DNA of 64,000 nt from Maribellus sp. CM-23 (lineage in GTDB: Bacteria; Bacteroidota; Bacteroidia; Bacteroidales; Prolixibacteraceae): NCBI RefSeq assembly GCF_021354595.1, contig NZ_JADWYJ010000001.1, positions 1,775,446 through 1,839,445 on the forward strand, read 5' to 3'. Positions within the stretch are counted from its first letter, which is position 1; the number at the start of each line of letters is the position of its first letter. A model generated the notes under the pieces. The model did no database searches and was not told where the DNA came from. It was given only the letters and a program-made list of their open reading frames with translations. Shown here one piece after another: positions 9,087 through 17,929 of this stretch. The position numbers and the translations under genes are program-made.

Positions 9087-10106
9087 ATGGAAAATATCGA
9101 TTGGAATAATCTTGGTTTCGGCTACCGAAAAACAGATTACAACATAAGATGCACCTACAAAGATGGCGCCTGGGGTGATCTGGAAGTTAGCGACAGTGAA
9201 TATTTTACAATGCACATGGCTGCCTCTGCCATTCATTACGGGCAGGAAGCCTTTGAAGGCCTGAAAGCATTCAGGGGAAAAGACGGCAAAATCCGTGTTT
9301 TCAGAATGGATGAAAATGCCAAACGTATGCAGGATTCGGCCAACGGGACGATGATGGCCCGCTTTCCGCAGAAAAAATTTATGGAAGCCGTAACCAAAGC
9401 GGTAAAACTTAATGAAAGGTTTGTTCCTCCTTACGAGTCGGGAGCTTCGTTGTACATTCGCCCGGTGCTGTTTGGCACAGGCGCCGAAATTGGTGTAAAA
9501 CCGGCACGCGAGTACATGTTCATCCTGTTTGTAACTCCGGTTGGTCCGTATTTTAAAGGCGGTTTCCAAACCACGCCGTTTGTAATTATGCGCGAATTTG
9601 ACCGTTCTGCCCCGCTTGGAATGGGAAAATTTAAAGTGGGCGGAAACTATGCAGCCAGTCTTATTGCCGGACAAAAAGCACACGAGTTGGGCTATTCCAA
9701 TATTTTCTATCTCGATGCAAAAGAGAAAAAATACATCGATGAATGTGGTGCAGCCAACTTCTTTGGGGTAAAAAACAACACCTACATTACACCCAAGTCG
9801 GAATCTATTTTACCATCCATCACCAACAAGAGTTTGATGGTTTTGGCTGAAGAAATGGGAATGAAAGTAGAATGCCGCCACGTTCCGGTGGAAGAGCTTG
9901 CTACGTTTGAAGAAGCCGGTGCCTGCGGGACCGCAGCTGTTATCAGCCCAATCCAGCGGATTGACGACTACGATACAAAAGAATCGTACGTTTTCTCGAA
10001 AGACGGAAAACCAGGCCCGATCAGCGAAAAACTGTACAATAAGTTACGTGCTATTCAGTACGGCGATGAGCCGGATAACCACGGCTGGGTGACTGTTATT
10101 GACTAA
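9087..10106 (+). CDS. ilvE: branched-chain amino acid aminotransferase
   Basis: The 339-residue fold-type IV PLP enzyme has the Schiff-base lysine K183 in the FKVGGNYAAS motif. It also has YGQEAFEGLKAFR near the N-terminus and ECGAANFFGV in the cofactor-binding C-terminal half. It interconverts Leu, Ile and Val with their 2-oxo acids, using 2-oxoglutarate/Glu. Length and motif order match the eukaryote-like long BCAT group common in Bacteroidota. It is monocistronic: a terminator follows at 10164 and a minus-strand transposase lies beyond it. Confidence 0.93.
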   Translation: MENIDWNNLGFGYRKTDYNIRCTYKDGAWGDLEVSDSEYFTMHMAASAIHYGQEAFEGLKAFRGKDGKIRVFRMDENAKRMQDSANGTMMARFPQKKFMEAVTKAVKLNERFVPPYESGASLYIRPVLFGTGAEIGVKPAREYMFILFVTPVGPYFKGGFQTTPFVIMREFDRSAPLGMGKFKVGGNYAASLIAGQKAHELGYSNIFYLDAKEKKYIDECGAANFFGVKNNTYITPKSESILPSITNKSLMVLAEEMGMKVECRHVPVEELATFEEAGACGTAAVISPIQRIDDYDTKESYVFSKDGKPGPISEKLYNKLRAIQYGDEPDNHGWVTVID

Positions 10107-10163
10107 TAAAGATACTTCTCCTCATTCAGGTGGCGAGAGAAAGAATCAAACTATCAGATATTT

Positions 10164-10198
10164 AGAGCCATTTCTTTTTTAGGAATGGCTCTTTTATT
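10164..10198 (+). terminator. Rho-independent terminator after ilvE
   Basis: AGAGCCATT (10164-10172) pairs perfectly with AATGGCTCT (10184-10192) around an 11-base loop and is followed by TTTATTTT. Confidence 0.8.
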
Positions 10199-10264
10199 TT
10201 CATGAAGTTAGTGCTGATTACCTGATCATTGAGCCCGCAATATCTCACTTTTTCAAAACAGGTA

Positions 10265-10702
10265 CTAGCGTTTCATTCCTGTTTGATAATGTTTTATGAA
10301 CTCCTGGTATTCTTCCTCAAAAGTAGTTCGCCGGTGATGTTCCGGTTGATTCAAAATATATCTGCAAACCCTGTCTACATCTGATTTAGAAACCGAAAAA
10401 GCTGAAGCTGATTGCTGCCATGCAAATTTTCCTTTTATCAATTGGTTTGAATTAATAAATCGCTCAGAACTATTGGCAACTACCAAAACCAATTCCAATT
10501 CAGAAATGGAAGGAGAGCGGGAAACAAGCATATGAACATGCTCTGGATTTGCATAGATCGCATATAATTTTGATGAATTGTTAGAAACAATACCCGTTAT
10601 GTATTTTTCAATTCTTTCCCGGATTTCTTCCCTGATAACAGGCATTCGCTGATAAGTAGTAAGGACAAAATGAGTGTAAAGGTTATTATATTCGATCTTC
10701 AT
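10265..10702 (-). mobile_element. Y1 (IS200/REP-associated type) transposase gene
   Basis: The 145-residue protein is a single HUH tyrosine transposase domain. The HUH motif is H55-V-H57 in NPEHVHMLVS and the likely nucleophile is Y115 in CRYILNQPEHH. Such enzymes cut and join single-stranded DNA at hairpins in the element ends (IS200/IS605 TnpA) or act on REP palindromes (RAYTs). The start MKIEYNNLYTHFV and the end EFIKHYQTGMKR look intact, so the gene may be active. No TnpB/IscB partner is present. The 200 bases upstream (10708-10920) are packed with inverted repeats, the expected substrate. Confidence 0.85.
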
Positions 10703-10707
10703 GTCTG

Positions 10708-10920
10708 ATAAGGTTAATAAGGTTTATTTCATTTTGATCTTCTTAGCTACTAAGCTCTATATCTTAAAAATAAGGTTTTTACACATTCTAATCAAGCTTG
10801 CAGAAATACCTTCATTTAAAAACACATTCAAAATGGAGCAGAAATAAACCTTATTCTTTGCTTACCAAGCTTAGTAGACAATTAAATTATACAAAAACCA
10901 AAACCTTATTACCTTATTTT
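10708..10920. repeat. nested inverted repeats next to the Y1 transposase
   Basis: AATAAGGTTTATTTC (10716-10730) and GAAATAAACCTTATT (10841-10855) form a perfect 15-bp inverted repeat with 110 bases between the arms. A second pair overlaps it: ATAAGGTTAATAAGGTTT (from 10708) is nearly the reverse complement of AAACCTTATTACCTTAT (from 10901). Short palindromes CTTAG-cta-CTAAG (10742-10754) and CAAGCTTG (10793-10800) lie between. The 326-base gap 10703-11028 has no convincing gene. The pattern fits an IS200-type end or a REP/BIME-like cassette served by the adjacent transposase. Confidence 0.65.
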
Positions 10921-11028
10921 CCAGGGATAAACACTAAGTTAGACGCGTTAAATAGAAACAAAAGTATTTTCCCCTGTAACTTCCTGTTCACTCGTCCGTC
11001 ATATCCAGTGAACAGTGTTTAAAAACGA

Positions 11029-11514
11029 ATGACCGTAAACGAATATAACCTGGCTGTTGATGAATATTCGGACCGTTTGTACCGGTTCGTCCTTAAAAGC
11101 ATTAGGGACACGCACAAGGCAGAGGACATTGTGCAGGACAGCTATGAAAAGCTGTGGAAAAACGTGGAAAATGTTAATGCCGCGAAAGTAAAGGCTTATT
11201 TATTTACCACGGCTTACCATACCATGATCGACCGGATACGAAAAGAGAAACATTCGGTGTATGCCGACGATATTACGATGCCCGAACAAGGGCAGGAAAA
11301 CAATTACACCGACCTGGCAGAAGTTTTACGCGAAGCTGTGGACAAACTGCCTGAAGTACAGCGAATGGTTGTGTTGCTTCGCGATTATGAAGGATACAAC
11401 TACAAGGAAATTGGCGAACTTACCCACTTAAGCGAAGCACAGGTAAAAGTGTATATTTACCGCGCCAGGGTATTTTTAAAAAAATACATCGGAAGTATTG
11501 AGGCGGTTGCCTGA
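11029..11514 (+). CDS. ECF-type RNA polymerase sigma factor
   Basis: The 161-residue protein has sigma region 2 (about residues 8-75, with AEDIVQDSYEKLWKN and the DNA-melting segment YLFTTAYHTMIDRIRK) and region 4 (about 98-152, LPEVQRMVVLLRDYEGYNYKEI as helix-turn-helix lead). Regions 1 and 3 are missing, which is the ECF architecture. It would direct RNA polymerase to a small regulon controlled by an anti-sigma factor. The next gene overlaps in its longest reading frame and encodes a protein with one transmembrane helix, a good candidate anti-sigma. Confidence 0.92.
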   Translation: MTVNEYNLAVDEYSDRLYRFVLKSIRDTHKAEDIVQDSYEKLWKNVENVNAAKVKAYLFTTAYHTMIDRIRKEKHSVYADDITMPEQGQENNYTDLAEVLREAVDKLPEVQRMVVLLRDYEGYNYKEIGELTHLSEAQVKVYIYRARVFLKKYIGSIEAVA

Positions 11515-11539
11515 TAAAGAAAAGGAAAAGAAGTTGAAC

Positions 11540-12601
11540 ATGAAGATCACAAGGCAAAATTACGAAGCATATTTCATCGATTACCTGGAAGGTAACCTGG
11601 ATGAACAGCTGGTGGATGTCTTTATCGACTTTCTGCAACAGAATCCCGATCTGAAAGAGGAACTCGAACTTTTCAGTGCCGTAACAGCTGTGCCCGAATC
11701 GCTTACTTTCAATAAAAAGAAAACGCTTTACCACGAAAAATACGATCTCGAAAGCGCGTTCAATCAGGCAGCAGTTGCCAGGCTCGAAGGCGATCTTTCT
11801 GCGCAGGAAATGCACGATTTTGAAGCTTATATTTTGTCGCATCCGGAAAAACAAGAAGACATTGACCAGTTTGATAAGACCCGACTCAAAGCCGACGAAA
11901 GCATCCGGTTCGAAAAGAAAAACAAGCTTTACAAACGAGCCGCCGGAAAAACCCTTTTGCTTTGGAGCACCCGTGTGGCAGCTATTTTAATAGTGGGCCT
12001 GGTAGTTTTTAGCCTGGTAACAAGAAACCGGAAAACAAACGTTCCTACCAATCAGCTTGCCCAAGTAGAAGAAAGCAAAGAACCGCAGCCTTCTGCTCAA
12101 CCCGAAGTTGTTTTTATACAAGAACATGTGGCTGAAAAACAAAACCTTGCAGATGTGCCGGAAAAACCTGTTCAGAAAAAAGCTATACCAAAGAAGAGTG
12201 TCAACACTCCGAAAATTATTCAAAAAAATGCCCAGCCAGAACCAGTAATTGTAAGGGCCCGCATAGAAATGCCGCAGGAAATAAAAACACTCACGGCATC
12301 GCTCGATGTTCCGCATCCGAACGAATCTTTAGGCACCATGTACATTACCGTTCCGGAAACTTCGCATTCCAACATCGAAGAAAAGCTGTTGGCAGAAGTC
12401 GTGCTCGAAAAAACCGGGCTCAACGATCTTTCCATGAGTAAGATCAAAAAAGCCGGATTAAAACTGGTTTCGGGCTTCACCAAAGAAAATCTTACCTACA
12501 AAACCGATGCTGAAGGTGAAATAACCGAGATCAACTACGACTCTCGTTTACTGGCTTTTACCATTCCTACCAATACCCGCGAAAAAGCCGACGGTCAATA
12601 A
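11540..12601 (+). CDS. putative membrane anti-sigma factor with a duplicated N-terminal module
   Basis: The protein is 353 residues. The cytoplasmic N-terminus contains two related helical units, YLEGNLDEQ...ELELF (15-45) and RLEGDLSAQ...DIDQF (81-111). Each is followed by a basic segment, FNKKKTLYHEKYD (57-69) and FEKKNKLYKRAAG (124-136). One transmembrane helix spans about 144-161. A Pro/Lys/Glu-rich linker follows, then a conserved-looking C-terminal part (residues about 260-350) facing the periplasm. It has no zinc-finger anti-sigma motif. Its position 25 bases after an ECF sigma gene supports an anti-sigma or sensor role, but the family is not recognised. ATG 11540 follows AAAGGAAAAGAAG. 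Confidence 0.6.
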   Translation: MKITRQNYEAYFIDYLEGNLDEQLVDVFIDFLQQNPDLKEELELFSAVTAVPESLTFNKKKTLYHEKYDLESAFNQAAVARLEGDLSAQEMHDFEAYILSHPEKQEDIDQFDKTRLKADESIRFEKKNKLYKRAAGKTLLLWSTRVAAILIVGLVVFSLVTRNRKTNVPTNQLAQVEESKEPQPSAQPEVVFIQEHVAEKQNLADVPEKPVQKKAIPKKSVNTPKIIQKNAQPEPVIVRARIEMPQEIKTLTASLDVPHPNESLGTMYITVPETSHSNIEEKLLAEVVLEKTGLNDLSMSKIKKAGLKLVSGFTKENLTYKTDAEGEITEINYDSRLLAFTIPTNTREKADGQ

Positions 12602-12692
12602 ATCCGCTCTTTTTTTTCATCGATTTTACAATCGCCTGTAACTTTTTAAAACAGCAGTCCGTCACAGCATCAGAAACAAAAAATAGAAACAG

Positions 12693-13607
12693 ATGAAATC
12701 GTTTATGACCTTACTCCTGTGCAGTGTTTTAGTAAGCAACCTTTTTGCACAAGAAGATACCACCCAGGTAAAAGTTTTGAAAAAAAATGTGGTGACCGTT
12801 GTTGAAGACGGCAATGGAACCAAAGTGAAAGTAGGAGAAAACAAAGGCGTTGAAGTAATTACTGACGACTGGGGCGATACCACGCGTATCAGAATCGGAC
12901 GGCGTACTTTCGATGTTGTGGAAAACGGGCACAGAACCTACGTAAATGTTAGCAAGGAGCCCCGGAGCAAAAACTGGAACGGTCATTTTAACCCGCATTG
13001 GGCCGGCATTGAAGTAGGAATGAACCTGTTTAGCAGCACCGATTATTCCATGTACAACGGAGACGAGTTTTTTGATCTTATTCCCGGAAAATCACTCACC
13101 TGGAACATCAACTTTGCAGAGTGGGCTTTCAGAAACCAACGCAATAACTTTGCTCTGGTTACAGGTCTGGGATTCAGCTTTTCGGATTACCGCTTCGACC
13201 GCCAAATCACCATCGAAAAAGACCCAAACAACGGAATGATCATCCCGGTATCGCTGGAAGATCTCGACAAATTCGACAAATCGAAACTAACGATGACGTA
13301 TTTAACCGCGCCGATCATTTTGGAGGGGAAAACGCCGCTTCGGATGGGAGGTTCTCACCTTTACCTGGCCGGGGGTGTAATTGGCGGCCTGCATATCGGC
13401 TCGCACACTAAGTACAAATACGACGGCAACAAAGAAAAATCAAGAGGCAACTTTAACCTTTCGCAATTCAAGGTAGACCTCACCGGAAGAATCGGGTTTG
13501 GCGATTTCTGCGTGTTTGTAAATTACGGATTAACGCCGCTGTTTAAAGACGGCAAAGGGCCCGAACTTAACCCAATGATGATCGGCATCTCGTTCCCCAA
13601 TATCTAG
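12693..13607 (+). CDS. secreted outer-membrane beta-barrel protein of the ECF operon
   Basis: The 304-residue precursor has a signal peptide (MKSFMTLLLCSVLVSNLFAQ). Next come about 90 residues of Val/Thr/Asp-rich sequence that look like short repeated beta strands (VVEDGNGTKVKVGENKG, VITDDWGDTTRIRIGRR). A C-terminal region of alternating aromatic strands (about 100-304) is typical of small PorT/OmpA-like barrels. It is the third gene of the sigma/anti-sigma-like set, after a 91-base gap, and is probably part of the same stress or envelope response. Specific function unknown. A strong terminator follows. Confidence 0.7.
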   Translation: MKSFMTLLLCSVLVSNLFAQEDTTQVKVLKKNVVTVVEDGNGTKVKVGENKGVEVITDDWGDTTRIRIGRRTFDVVENGHRTYVNVSKEPRSKNWNGHFNPHWAGIEVGMNLFSSTDYSMYNGDEFFDLIPGKSLTWNINFAEWAFRNQRNNFALVTGLGFSFSDYRFDRQITIEKDPNNGMIIPVSLEDLDKFDKSKLTMTYLTAPIILEGKTPLRMGGSHLYLAGGVIGGLHIGSHTKYKYDGNKEKSRGNFNLSQFKVDLTGRIGFGDFCVFVNYGLTPLFKDGKGPELNPMMIGISFPNI

Positions 13608-13635
13608 AAGAGAACTCAAGCCATGAAAGATATAG

Positions 13636-13665
13636 ATCCCCGGTAGTTTTGCCGGGGATTTTTTG
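13636..13665 (+). terminator. Rho-independent terminator of the sigma operon
   Basis: ATCCCCGG (13636-13643) pairs with CCGGGGAT (13652-13659) and is followed by six Ts. Confidence 0.85.
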
Positions 13666-13711
13666 TTGTAAAAACCTCCGATTCAACTACTTTTATTTTC
13701 AAATAAACAGG

Positions 13712-14308
13712 ATGGAGTTTTTAAATTATTTCCCGCTGATAGGATTTCTGCTGATGATGGCTTTTGTGGCAGCAAGGGTATACATCCTCACACAAAAACA
13801 AATCCGGGTGATGGCTGCAGCCAATCCCAAAAAGCCTTTGCAAATCTTACGTTATCTCATTTTTACTTTCTTATTTTTGCTTTGGTTCCTCGAACTGTGC
13901 CAGCCTGTTTTTTCGTTTTCCATTCTTCCGGAATTGCTTACACGAATTCTTATCAGCGGTGCCGTTCTAAAAACAGCCGGTGCAATGTTGATCACTCTTG
14001 CATTGGTTTTATGGGTGCTAACGCTTGTTCATTTTAAAACATCGCTACGCTTGGGCCTTGATGTCACGAACCGCGGAAAACTCATCACCACTGGTATATT
14101 CTCCGTTTCGCGCAACCCCTTTTTTCTTTCCCTCGATCTTTACTTTTTTGGAGTTGCACTGGTTTTTCCCAATGTTTTTATGATTGCTTTCACATTAGCA
14201 GCCCTTGTCGGTATTCATTTTTCGATTTTGAAAGAAGAGCGTTTTCTCCTTCAAAACTATGGGGAAGAATACCAAAACTATCAGCAAAAAACGGGAAGGT
14301 ATTTTTGA
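13712..14308 (+). CDS. isoprenylcysteine carboxyl methyltransferase-like membrane protein
   Basis: The 198-residue protein has four to five hydrophobic helices and a C-terminal motif set of the ICMT/PEMT superfamily: TTGIFSVSRNPFFLS (the RNP that binds the cofactor), then EERFLLQNYGEEYQNY. Bacterial members are membrane-bound S-adenosylmethionine-dependent methyltransferases of mostly unknown substrate. An ATG at 13712 is used; an upstream frame extension crosses the preceding terminator and is ruled out on that ground. It converges with a minus-strand lipoprotein gene. Confidence 0.8.
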   Translation: MEFLNYFPLIGFLLMMAFVAARVYILTQKQIRVMAAANPKKPLQILRYLIFTFLFLLWFLELCQPVFSFSILPELLTRILISGAVLKTAGAMLITLALVLWVLTLVHFKTSLRLGLDVTNRGKLITTGIFSVSRNPFFLSLDLYFFGVALVFPNVFMIAFTLAALVGIHFSILKEERFLLQNYGEEYQNYQQKTGRYF

Positions 14309-14323
14309 AATTCTTGTGCTTGG

Positions 14324-14935
14324 CTATTGCTCCGTAGAAATAAAAAAATTGCTCTCTTTTCCCAGCCGGTAATCAAAACGTCCATACGATATTTTAGTGG
14401 TATTACCGATTGAATCTGTTACTGAAAACCCAAAAGTACCGGAAAAAATGGCGCTACTCAATGGGGCGTTCAGTTCAACCTTCCGGATATAGAGTTGGCC
14501 AACTCCCCTATTTTTATATGCTTCCTGATATTTTGATTCACGGATGAAAAATGCCTTATTTGTTACTCCATCAAGTACAATTTTTTGTCCTTCCAAATGG
14601 CTTATATCCTCAAATCCATCCACTCCCGATTCATGAAGAGAAAATTCAATACTTGCATGCTTGTTTTCTGCACTTCCGGGAAAGCGTAGAACAATACTAT
14701 CTTTTTCAGGCCATACATTCATCAAAGGAGGGTATGAATACCCATACAAACTCCACGTTAACTGTGATTCCCATACTTTGTTGCCGACAAAGGCACCCGC
14801 AACATTGTTACCGCTTTCGGTGTATTTCGGAAGCCGTGGGTCGATTGGATCAGGAACAAATATACCGTTGCAGGCGAACAGCCCAATTGCCAGACCTGCC
14901 AGCCATAGCTTATTTACCAAACGCAATTTTTTCAT
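14324..14935 (-). CDS. putative lipoprotein of unknown function
   Basis: The 203-residue precursor has a lipoprotein signal (basic start, hydrophobic core, LFAC lipobox around residue 22). The mature protein starts NGIFVPDPIDPRLPKY, followed by a predicted beta-rich domain with FSGTFGFSVTDSIGN near the end. The arrangement resembles small Bacteroidota lipoproteins of the DUF6252 type, but this is weakly supported. It begins 26 bases inside the upstream beta-barrel gene, which suggests translational coupling. Confidence 0.6.
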   Translation of the reverse strand: MKKLRLVNKLWLAGLAIGLFACNGIFVPDPIDPRLPKYTESGNNVAGAFVGNKVWESQLTWSLYGYSYPPLMNVWPEKDSIVLRFPGSAENKHASIEFSLHESGVDGFEDISHLEGQKIVLDGVTNKAFFIRESKYQEAYKNRGVGQLYIRKVELNAPLSSAIFSGTFGFSVTDSIGNTTKISYGRFDYRLGKESNFFISTEQ

Positions 14936-15563
14936 TCCTCAATTTGATTTTAATGCCTGCCGAAAAGCAAACGTTGTAGATGTCGTTTATATCCTCTTCA
15001 AAATCTCCCATTTCATCGATTAACACATAATCCAGCATATACCTCAACCCATAAGTAGCCCTCGTGTAAAAACTAACTCTTGAGTTATCGAAAACACTTA
15101 TTCCCAATACCAATCCCGTATCGAAATGCCTGTATGTTTTCATTCCCTGCTTGATACTCGTTGACATCAATTGGCTTAGTTCAATCCCGCCCTGAACCGA
15201 AAAAAACGAATGTGGCGTATAATTTACTAAAACCGGTAATGTCAGGTAATTAAAACGAAAAGTGTAATCTTCGGCAAAGCTTTGCAGATAACCTTTTTGC
15301 GAGAAAATCACTTCGTTTGTAAGGGACAATTTTTCGAGGCTTTTTATCGGATAATACTGAACACTTACCCCAAAATGATAAGCAGTAAGACCATTCTTGC
15401 TCTCCAACGAAACATCGCTTCGTACATTGCTAAAATTAACACCCCCGATTACTGCAATTTGTGCCTCGGTTTTCAACACAAAAACAAAGAACAACCAACA
15501 CAACGCAAACAGCTTAAAAAACAGCGTTGGAGATTTACAGGAGACAATTTTGGGAAATTTCAT
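14910..15563 (-). CDS. PorT-like outer-membrane beta-barrel protein
   Basis: The 217-residue protein has an N-terminal signal peptide ending near KTEAQ, then alternating hydrophobic strands (IAVIGGVNFSNVRSD at the start, YNVCFSAGIKIKLR at the end). This matches the porin-family/OMP_b-brl_2 proteins common in Bacteroidota. Its last 26 bases overlap the start of the following lipoprotein gene in another frame, so the two are one operon. No partner reveals its role. Confidence 0.65.
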   Translation of the reverse strand: MKFPKIVSCKSPTLFFKLFALCWLFFVFVLKTEAQIAVIGGVNFSNVRSDVSLESKNGLTAYHFGVSVQYYPIKSLEKLSLTNEVIFSQKGYLQSFAEDYTFRFNYLTLPVLVNYTPHSFFSVQGGIELSQLMSTSIKQGMKTYRHFDTGLVLGISVFDNSRVSFYTRATYGLRYMLDYVLIDEMGDFEEDINDIYNVCFSAGIKIKLRNEKIAFGK

Positions 15564-15772
15564 AATTCAGGTTATTGATTTATTAGCAGATGATAAATAC
15601 AAGCCGATGGTTGCGTTGATTGATAAAACAAGAACAATAATTGAAAATAGAGTTTTTTATCACCAGCTATCTTTTACAAACTAAACCTGGTAATAAGAAT
15701 CGTGCCTTGTCTTGAAACAAAGCGCAAATCAGCCAATAACTTGACCGATCTCAATATCAATGAATGGGTTCA

Positions 15773-17401
15773 TCAAAACACCTTTTCCCCTCCAATCCAG
15801 GTACTTTCCACTTTTGCATTCAGCACTTGTTTGGGCGATGCCGTCATTAAGTCGGTATCGAGTACCACAAAATCGGCATATTTACCGGGTTCGAGGCTTC
15901 CTTTTTCATTTTCTTCAAACGATGCTTTTGCGGCCCAGATGCTCATAGAGCGCAGCGTTTGTTCGCGTGTCAAGCCTTCGGCGATGTGCCAGCCGCCTTC
16001 GGGCGAACCTTCGTGATCGGTACGAAAAACCGAGGAATAGAAGGTAAACAGCGGCTCAATGTTCTCCACCGGGAAATCGGTTCCATTGGGCAGCCAGCCG
16101 TTTTGCTGAAGCAATGTCTGGTACGCATAAGCACCTTTGATCCGTTCCGGGCCCAGTCGATCTTCCGCCCATGGCATATCGGAAGTACAATGCGTTGCCT
16201 GAATGGAAGGAACGATGGAATACTGCCCGAATTTTTCAAAATCATCCGGGTTTACAATCTGTGAGTGCTCAATGCGCCAGCGACGGTCATTTTTTCCTTT
16301 TAAATACTTTGCATAGGTATCCAGCACCAGGCGGTTTCCGCCATCGCCAATGGCATGGGTGGCAACCATGTAGTTGTTATCGTAAGCCAACCGGCATATG
16401 CTGTCGTAAAATTCCTGCGGCTCTATCTGAAGTCCGCTGTTCCCGGGATCATCCGAATAATCAGCTAAAAGTAAGGCACCCCGCGATCCAAGTGCGCCAT
16501 CCGCATAAATTTTAATCGTGTTTACCAACAAGCGGTCGGTTTTGTAAGCTCCTTTTTTTACAAAATATTCGAAGTTTTCCTGTGTTGGGTCCAGCATTGC
16601 ATTGATTCGCATTTTCAAAACACCTGCTTTTTGCATTTCATCCATCAGCAAAATGGTATTTTTCCCCAGGCCGCAATCGGTAACCGAAGTAAGTCCCGCT
16701 TCAAAACAATTCTTTTGGGCGGCCAGCAAGCCTTTCTCCTGCTGTTCAGGAGTTATATCAGGAACAAGACGAAATACCAATCCCATGGCATTGTCGATTA
16801 AAATCCCGCTGGGTTCTCCGTTTTTCAACAGAACTTCTCCCCCCATTACTTTCGAAGAAGCAGTTACTCCGGCCATTTCAAGTGCTTTTGAGTTGCACCA
16901 TCCGGCATGTCCGTCAACGCGAACCAGGTAAACCGGCGTGTTGGGAAACAGCTCATCCAGCTTTGTTTTGTCCGGAAATTGCTTTTCTTCCCAGTCGTTC
17001 TGATCCCAGCTCCGGCCTAAAATCCATTCCCCTCCAAACTTTTCGTAATGGGTTTTTAAGCGTTCGTAAATTTCTTCCGGGCTTTGGGTGCCGCGTAAAT
17101 CGGCATATTGTGTCAGGTTACTTCCATAGCCGTTAAAATGGCAATGCGCATCGTTGAAACCGGGATACACAAACTTTCCTTTCAGATCAAGGGTGGTTTG
17201 GCCTTCGTATTTCGAACGTATTTCCTCTGAAGTCCCAACTGCCACTACTTTTCCCTGGTCCACCGCCATGGCTTCTGCAGTGGTAAAATCTTCATTGATG
17301 GAATAAACCGTAGCATTGGTTAAAACCAGGTCTACTTTTTCTTTGGTGGTACAGCTGATCATAAAAAACAGTATTACTAAAATCGGAACTAATCTTTTCA
17401 T
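15773..17401 (-). CDS. amidohydrolase family lipoprotein (YtcJ/Amidohydro_3 type)
   Basis: The 542-residue precursor has a lipobox (MISC, residues 14-17), so it is probably anchored on the periplasmic side. The metal-binding HCH motif appears in FNDAHCHFNGYG. ATHAIGDGGNR and WRIEHSQIV supply the later His ligands, and NGTDFPVE the final Asp. These are the features of the YtcJ-like metal-dependent hydrolases, which act on amide or similar bonds of largely unknown substrates. A perfect -7 element lies on the minus strand 22-29 bases upstream of the start. Confidence 0.87.
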   Translation of the reverse strand: MKRLVPILVILFFMISCTTKEKVDLVLTNATVYSINEDFTTAEAMAVDQGKVVAVGTSEEIRSKYEGQTTLDLKGKFVYPGFNDAHCHFNGYGSNLTQYADLRGTQSPEEIYERLKTHYEKFGGEWILGRSWDQNDWEEKQFPDKTKLDELFPNTPVYLVRVDGHAGWCNSKALEMAGVTASSKVMGGEVLLKNGEPSGILIDNAMGLVFRLVPDITPEQQEKGLLAAQKNCFEAGLTSVTDCGLGKNTILLMDEMQKAGVLKMRINAMLDPTQENFEYFVKKGAYKTDRLLVNTIKIYADGALGSRGALLLADYSDDPGNSGLQIEPQEFYDSICRLAYDNNYMVATHAIGDGGNRLVLDTYAKYLKGKNDRRWRIEHSQIVNPDDFEKFGQYSIVPSIQATHCTSDMPWAEDRLGPERIKGAYAYQTLLQQNGWLPNGTDFPVENIEPLFTFYSSVFRTDHEGSPEGGWHIAEGLTREQTLRSMSIWAAKASFEENEKGSLEPGKYADFVVLDTDLMTASPKQVLNAKVESTWIGGEKVF

Positions 17402-17422
17402 TACCTAGGTGTTGAGTTTCAG

Positions 17423-17430
17423 CAAATGTA
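17423..17430 (-). promoter_or_regulatory. -7 promoter element of the amidohydrolase gene
   Basis: On the minus strand the octamer reads TACATTTG, a perfect TAnnTTTG. The 121-base gap also has to hold the divergent promoter of the heme/TonB operon; TAACTTTA near 17490 is a weaker plus-strand candidate. Confidence 0.5.
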
Positions 17431-17522
17431 TGGATTAAAGAGCTATTCTAAAACATACACAAGTTACTGTTCAGCTGAATATTATTTATAACTTTACCCA
17501 CTGATAGAAAAGACAAAGGAAA

Positions 17523-17861
17523 ATGTTTACAGTCGGAATATTTACAACCCATATCCCCTACCTGGCTTTCCTGCTTTTCTATGCCTATTTTCTTCTTTTT
17601 GGTGTGAACGAGGCCAGCAACGGCAACATCCGTGTAAGCGAAAACTCACAAGAGGTTGAATTTAATCTGAATACACAGCACACGGTTTACCTTTCAGACC
17701 TGGTTTATCACTTCGACACTCAATACGAAAAAACAGAAGAAACCGAGCTTCCGCAACTATTTCAAAAATTCCACTGGAAGAGCTGGTTCAAACATACCTT
17801 GTACCAACAAGACCCCGGTCAGGGGCATTTCTTCTGTCGTCCCCCTCCGGTAGCGGCCTAG
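17523..17861 (+). CDS. small membrane-associated protein at the head of the heme/TonB operon
   Basis: The protein is 112 residues. A hydrophobic segment (about 11-28) is followed by a polar region and an unusual end, GHFFCRPPPVAA. I do not recognise a family. It lies 68 bases upstream of the TonB receptor gene and appears to open the operon. The DNA over its 3' end and the following gap can form short GC-rich hairpins (CCCCGGTCAGGGG near 17814; TTCCC/GGGGAA near 17885-17900). The region may therefore also serve as an RNA leader. A short leader-type gene controlling the receptor is possible. Confidence 0.55.
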   Translation: MFTVGIFTTHIPYLAFLLFYAYFLLFGVNEASNGNIRVSENSQEVEFNLNTQHTVYLSDLVYHFDTQYEKTEETELPQLFQKFHWKSWFKHTLYQQDPGQGHFFCRPPPVAA

Positions 17862-17929
17862 CCAATACCTGAAAGTTATCTGTTTCCCTATTTCGGGGGA
17901 AGAATTTGCATCAACAATTTTGAAACCAC

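Noticed and set aside
10798..11022. 74-residue plus-strand ORF next to the Y1 transposase
   Set aside because: It runs through the inverted repeats, has low-complexity Lys/Asn/Thr composition and no start signal.
17862..17929. Cobalamin-type riboswitch before the TonB receptor
   Set aside because: No B12-box or other recognisable riboswitch core is present; only short GC-rich hairpins.
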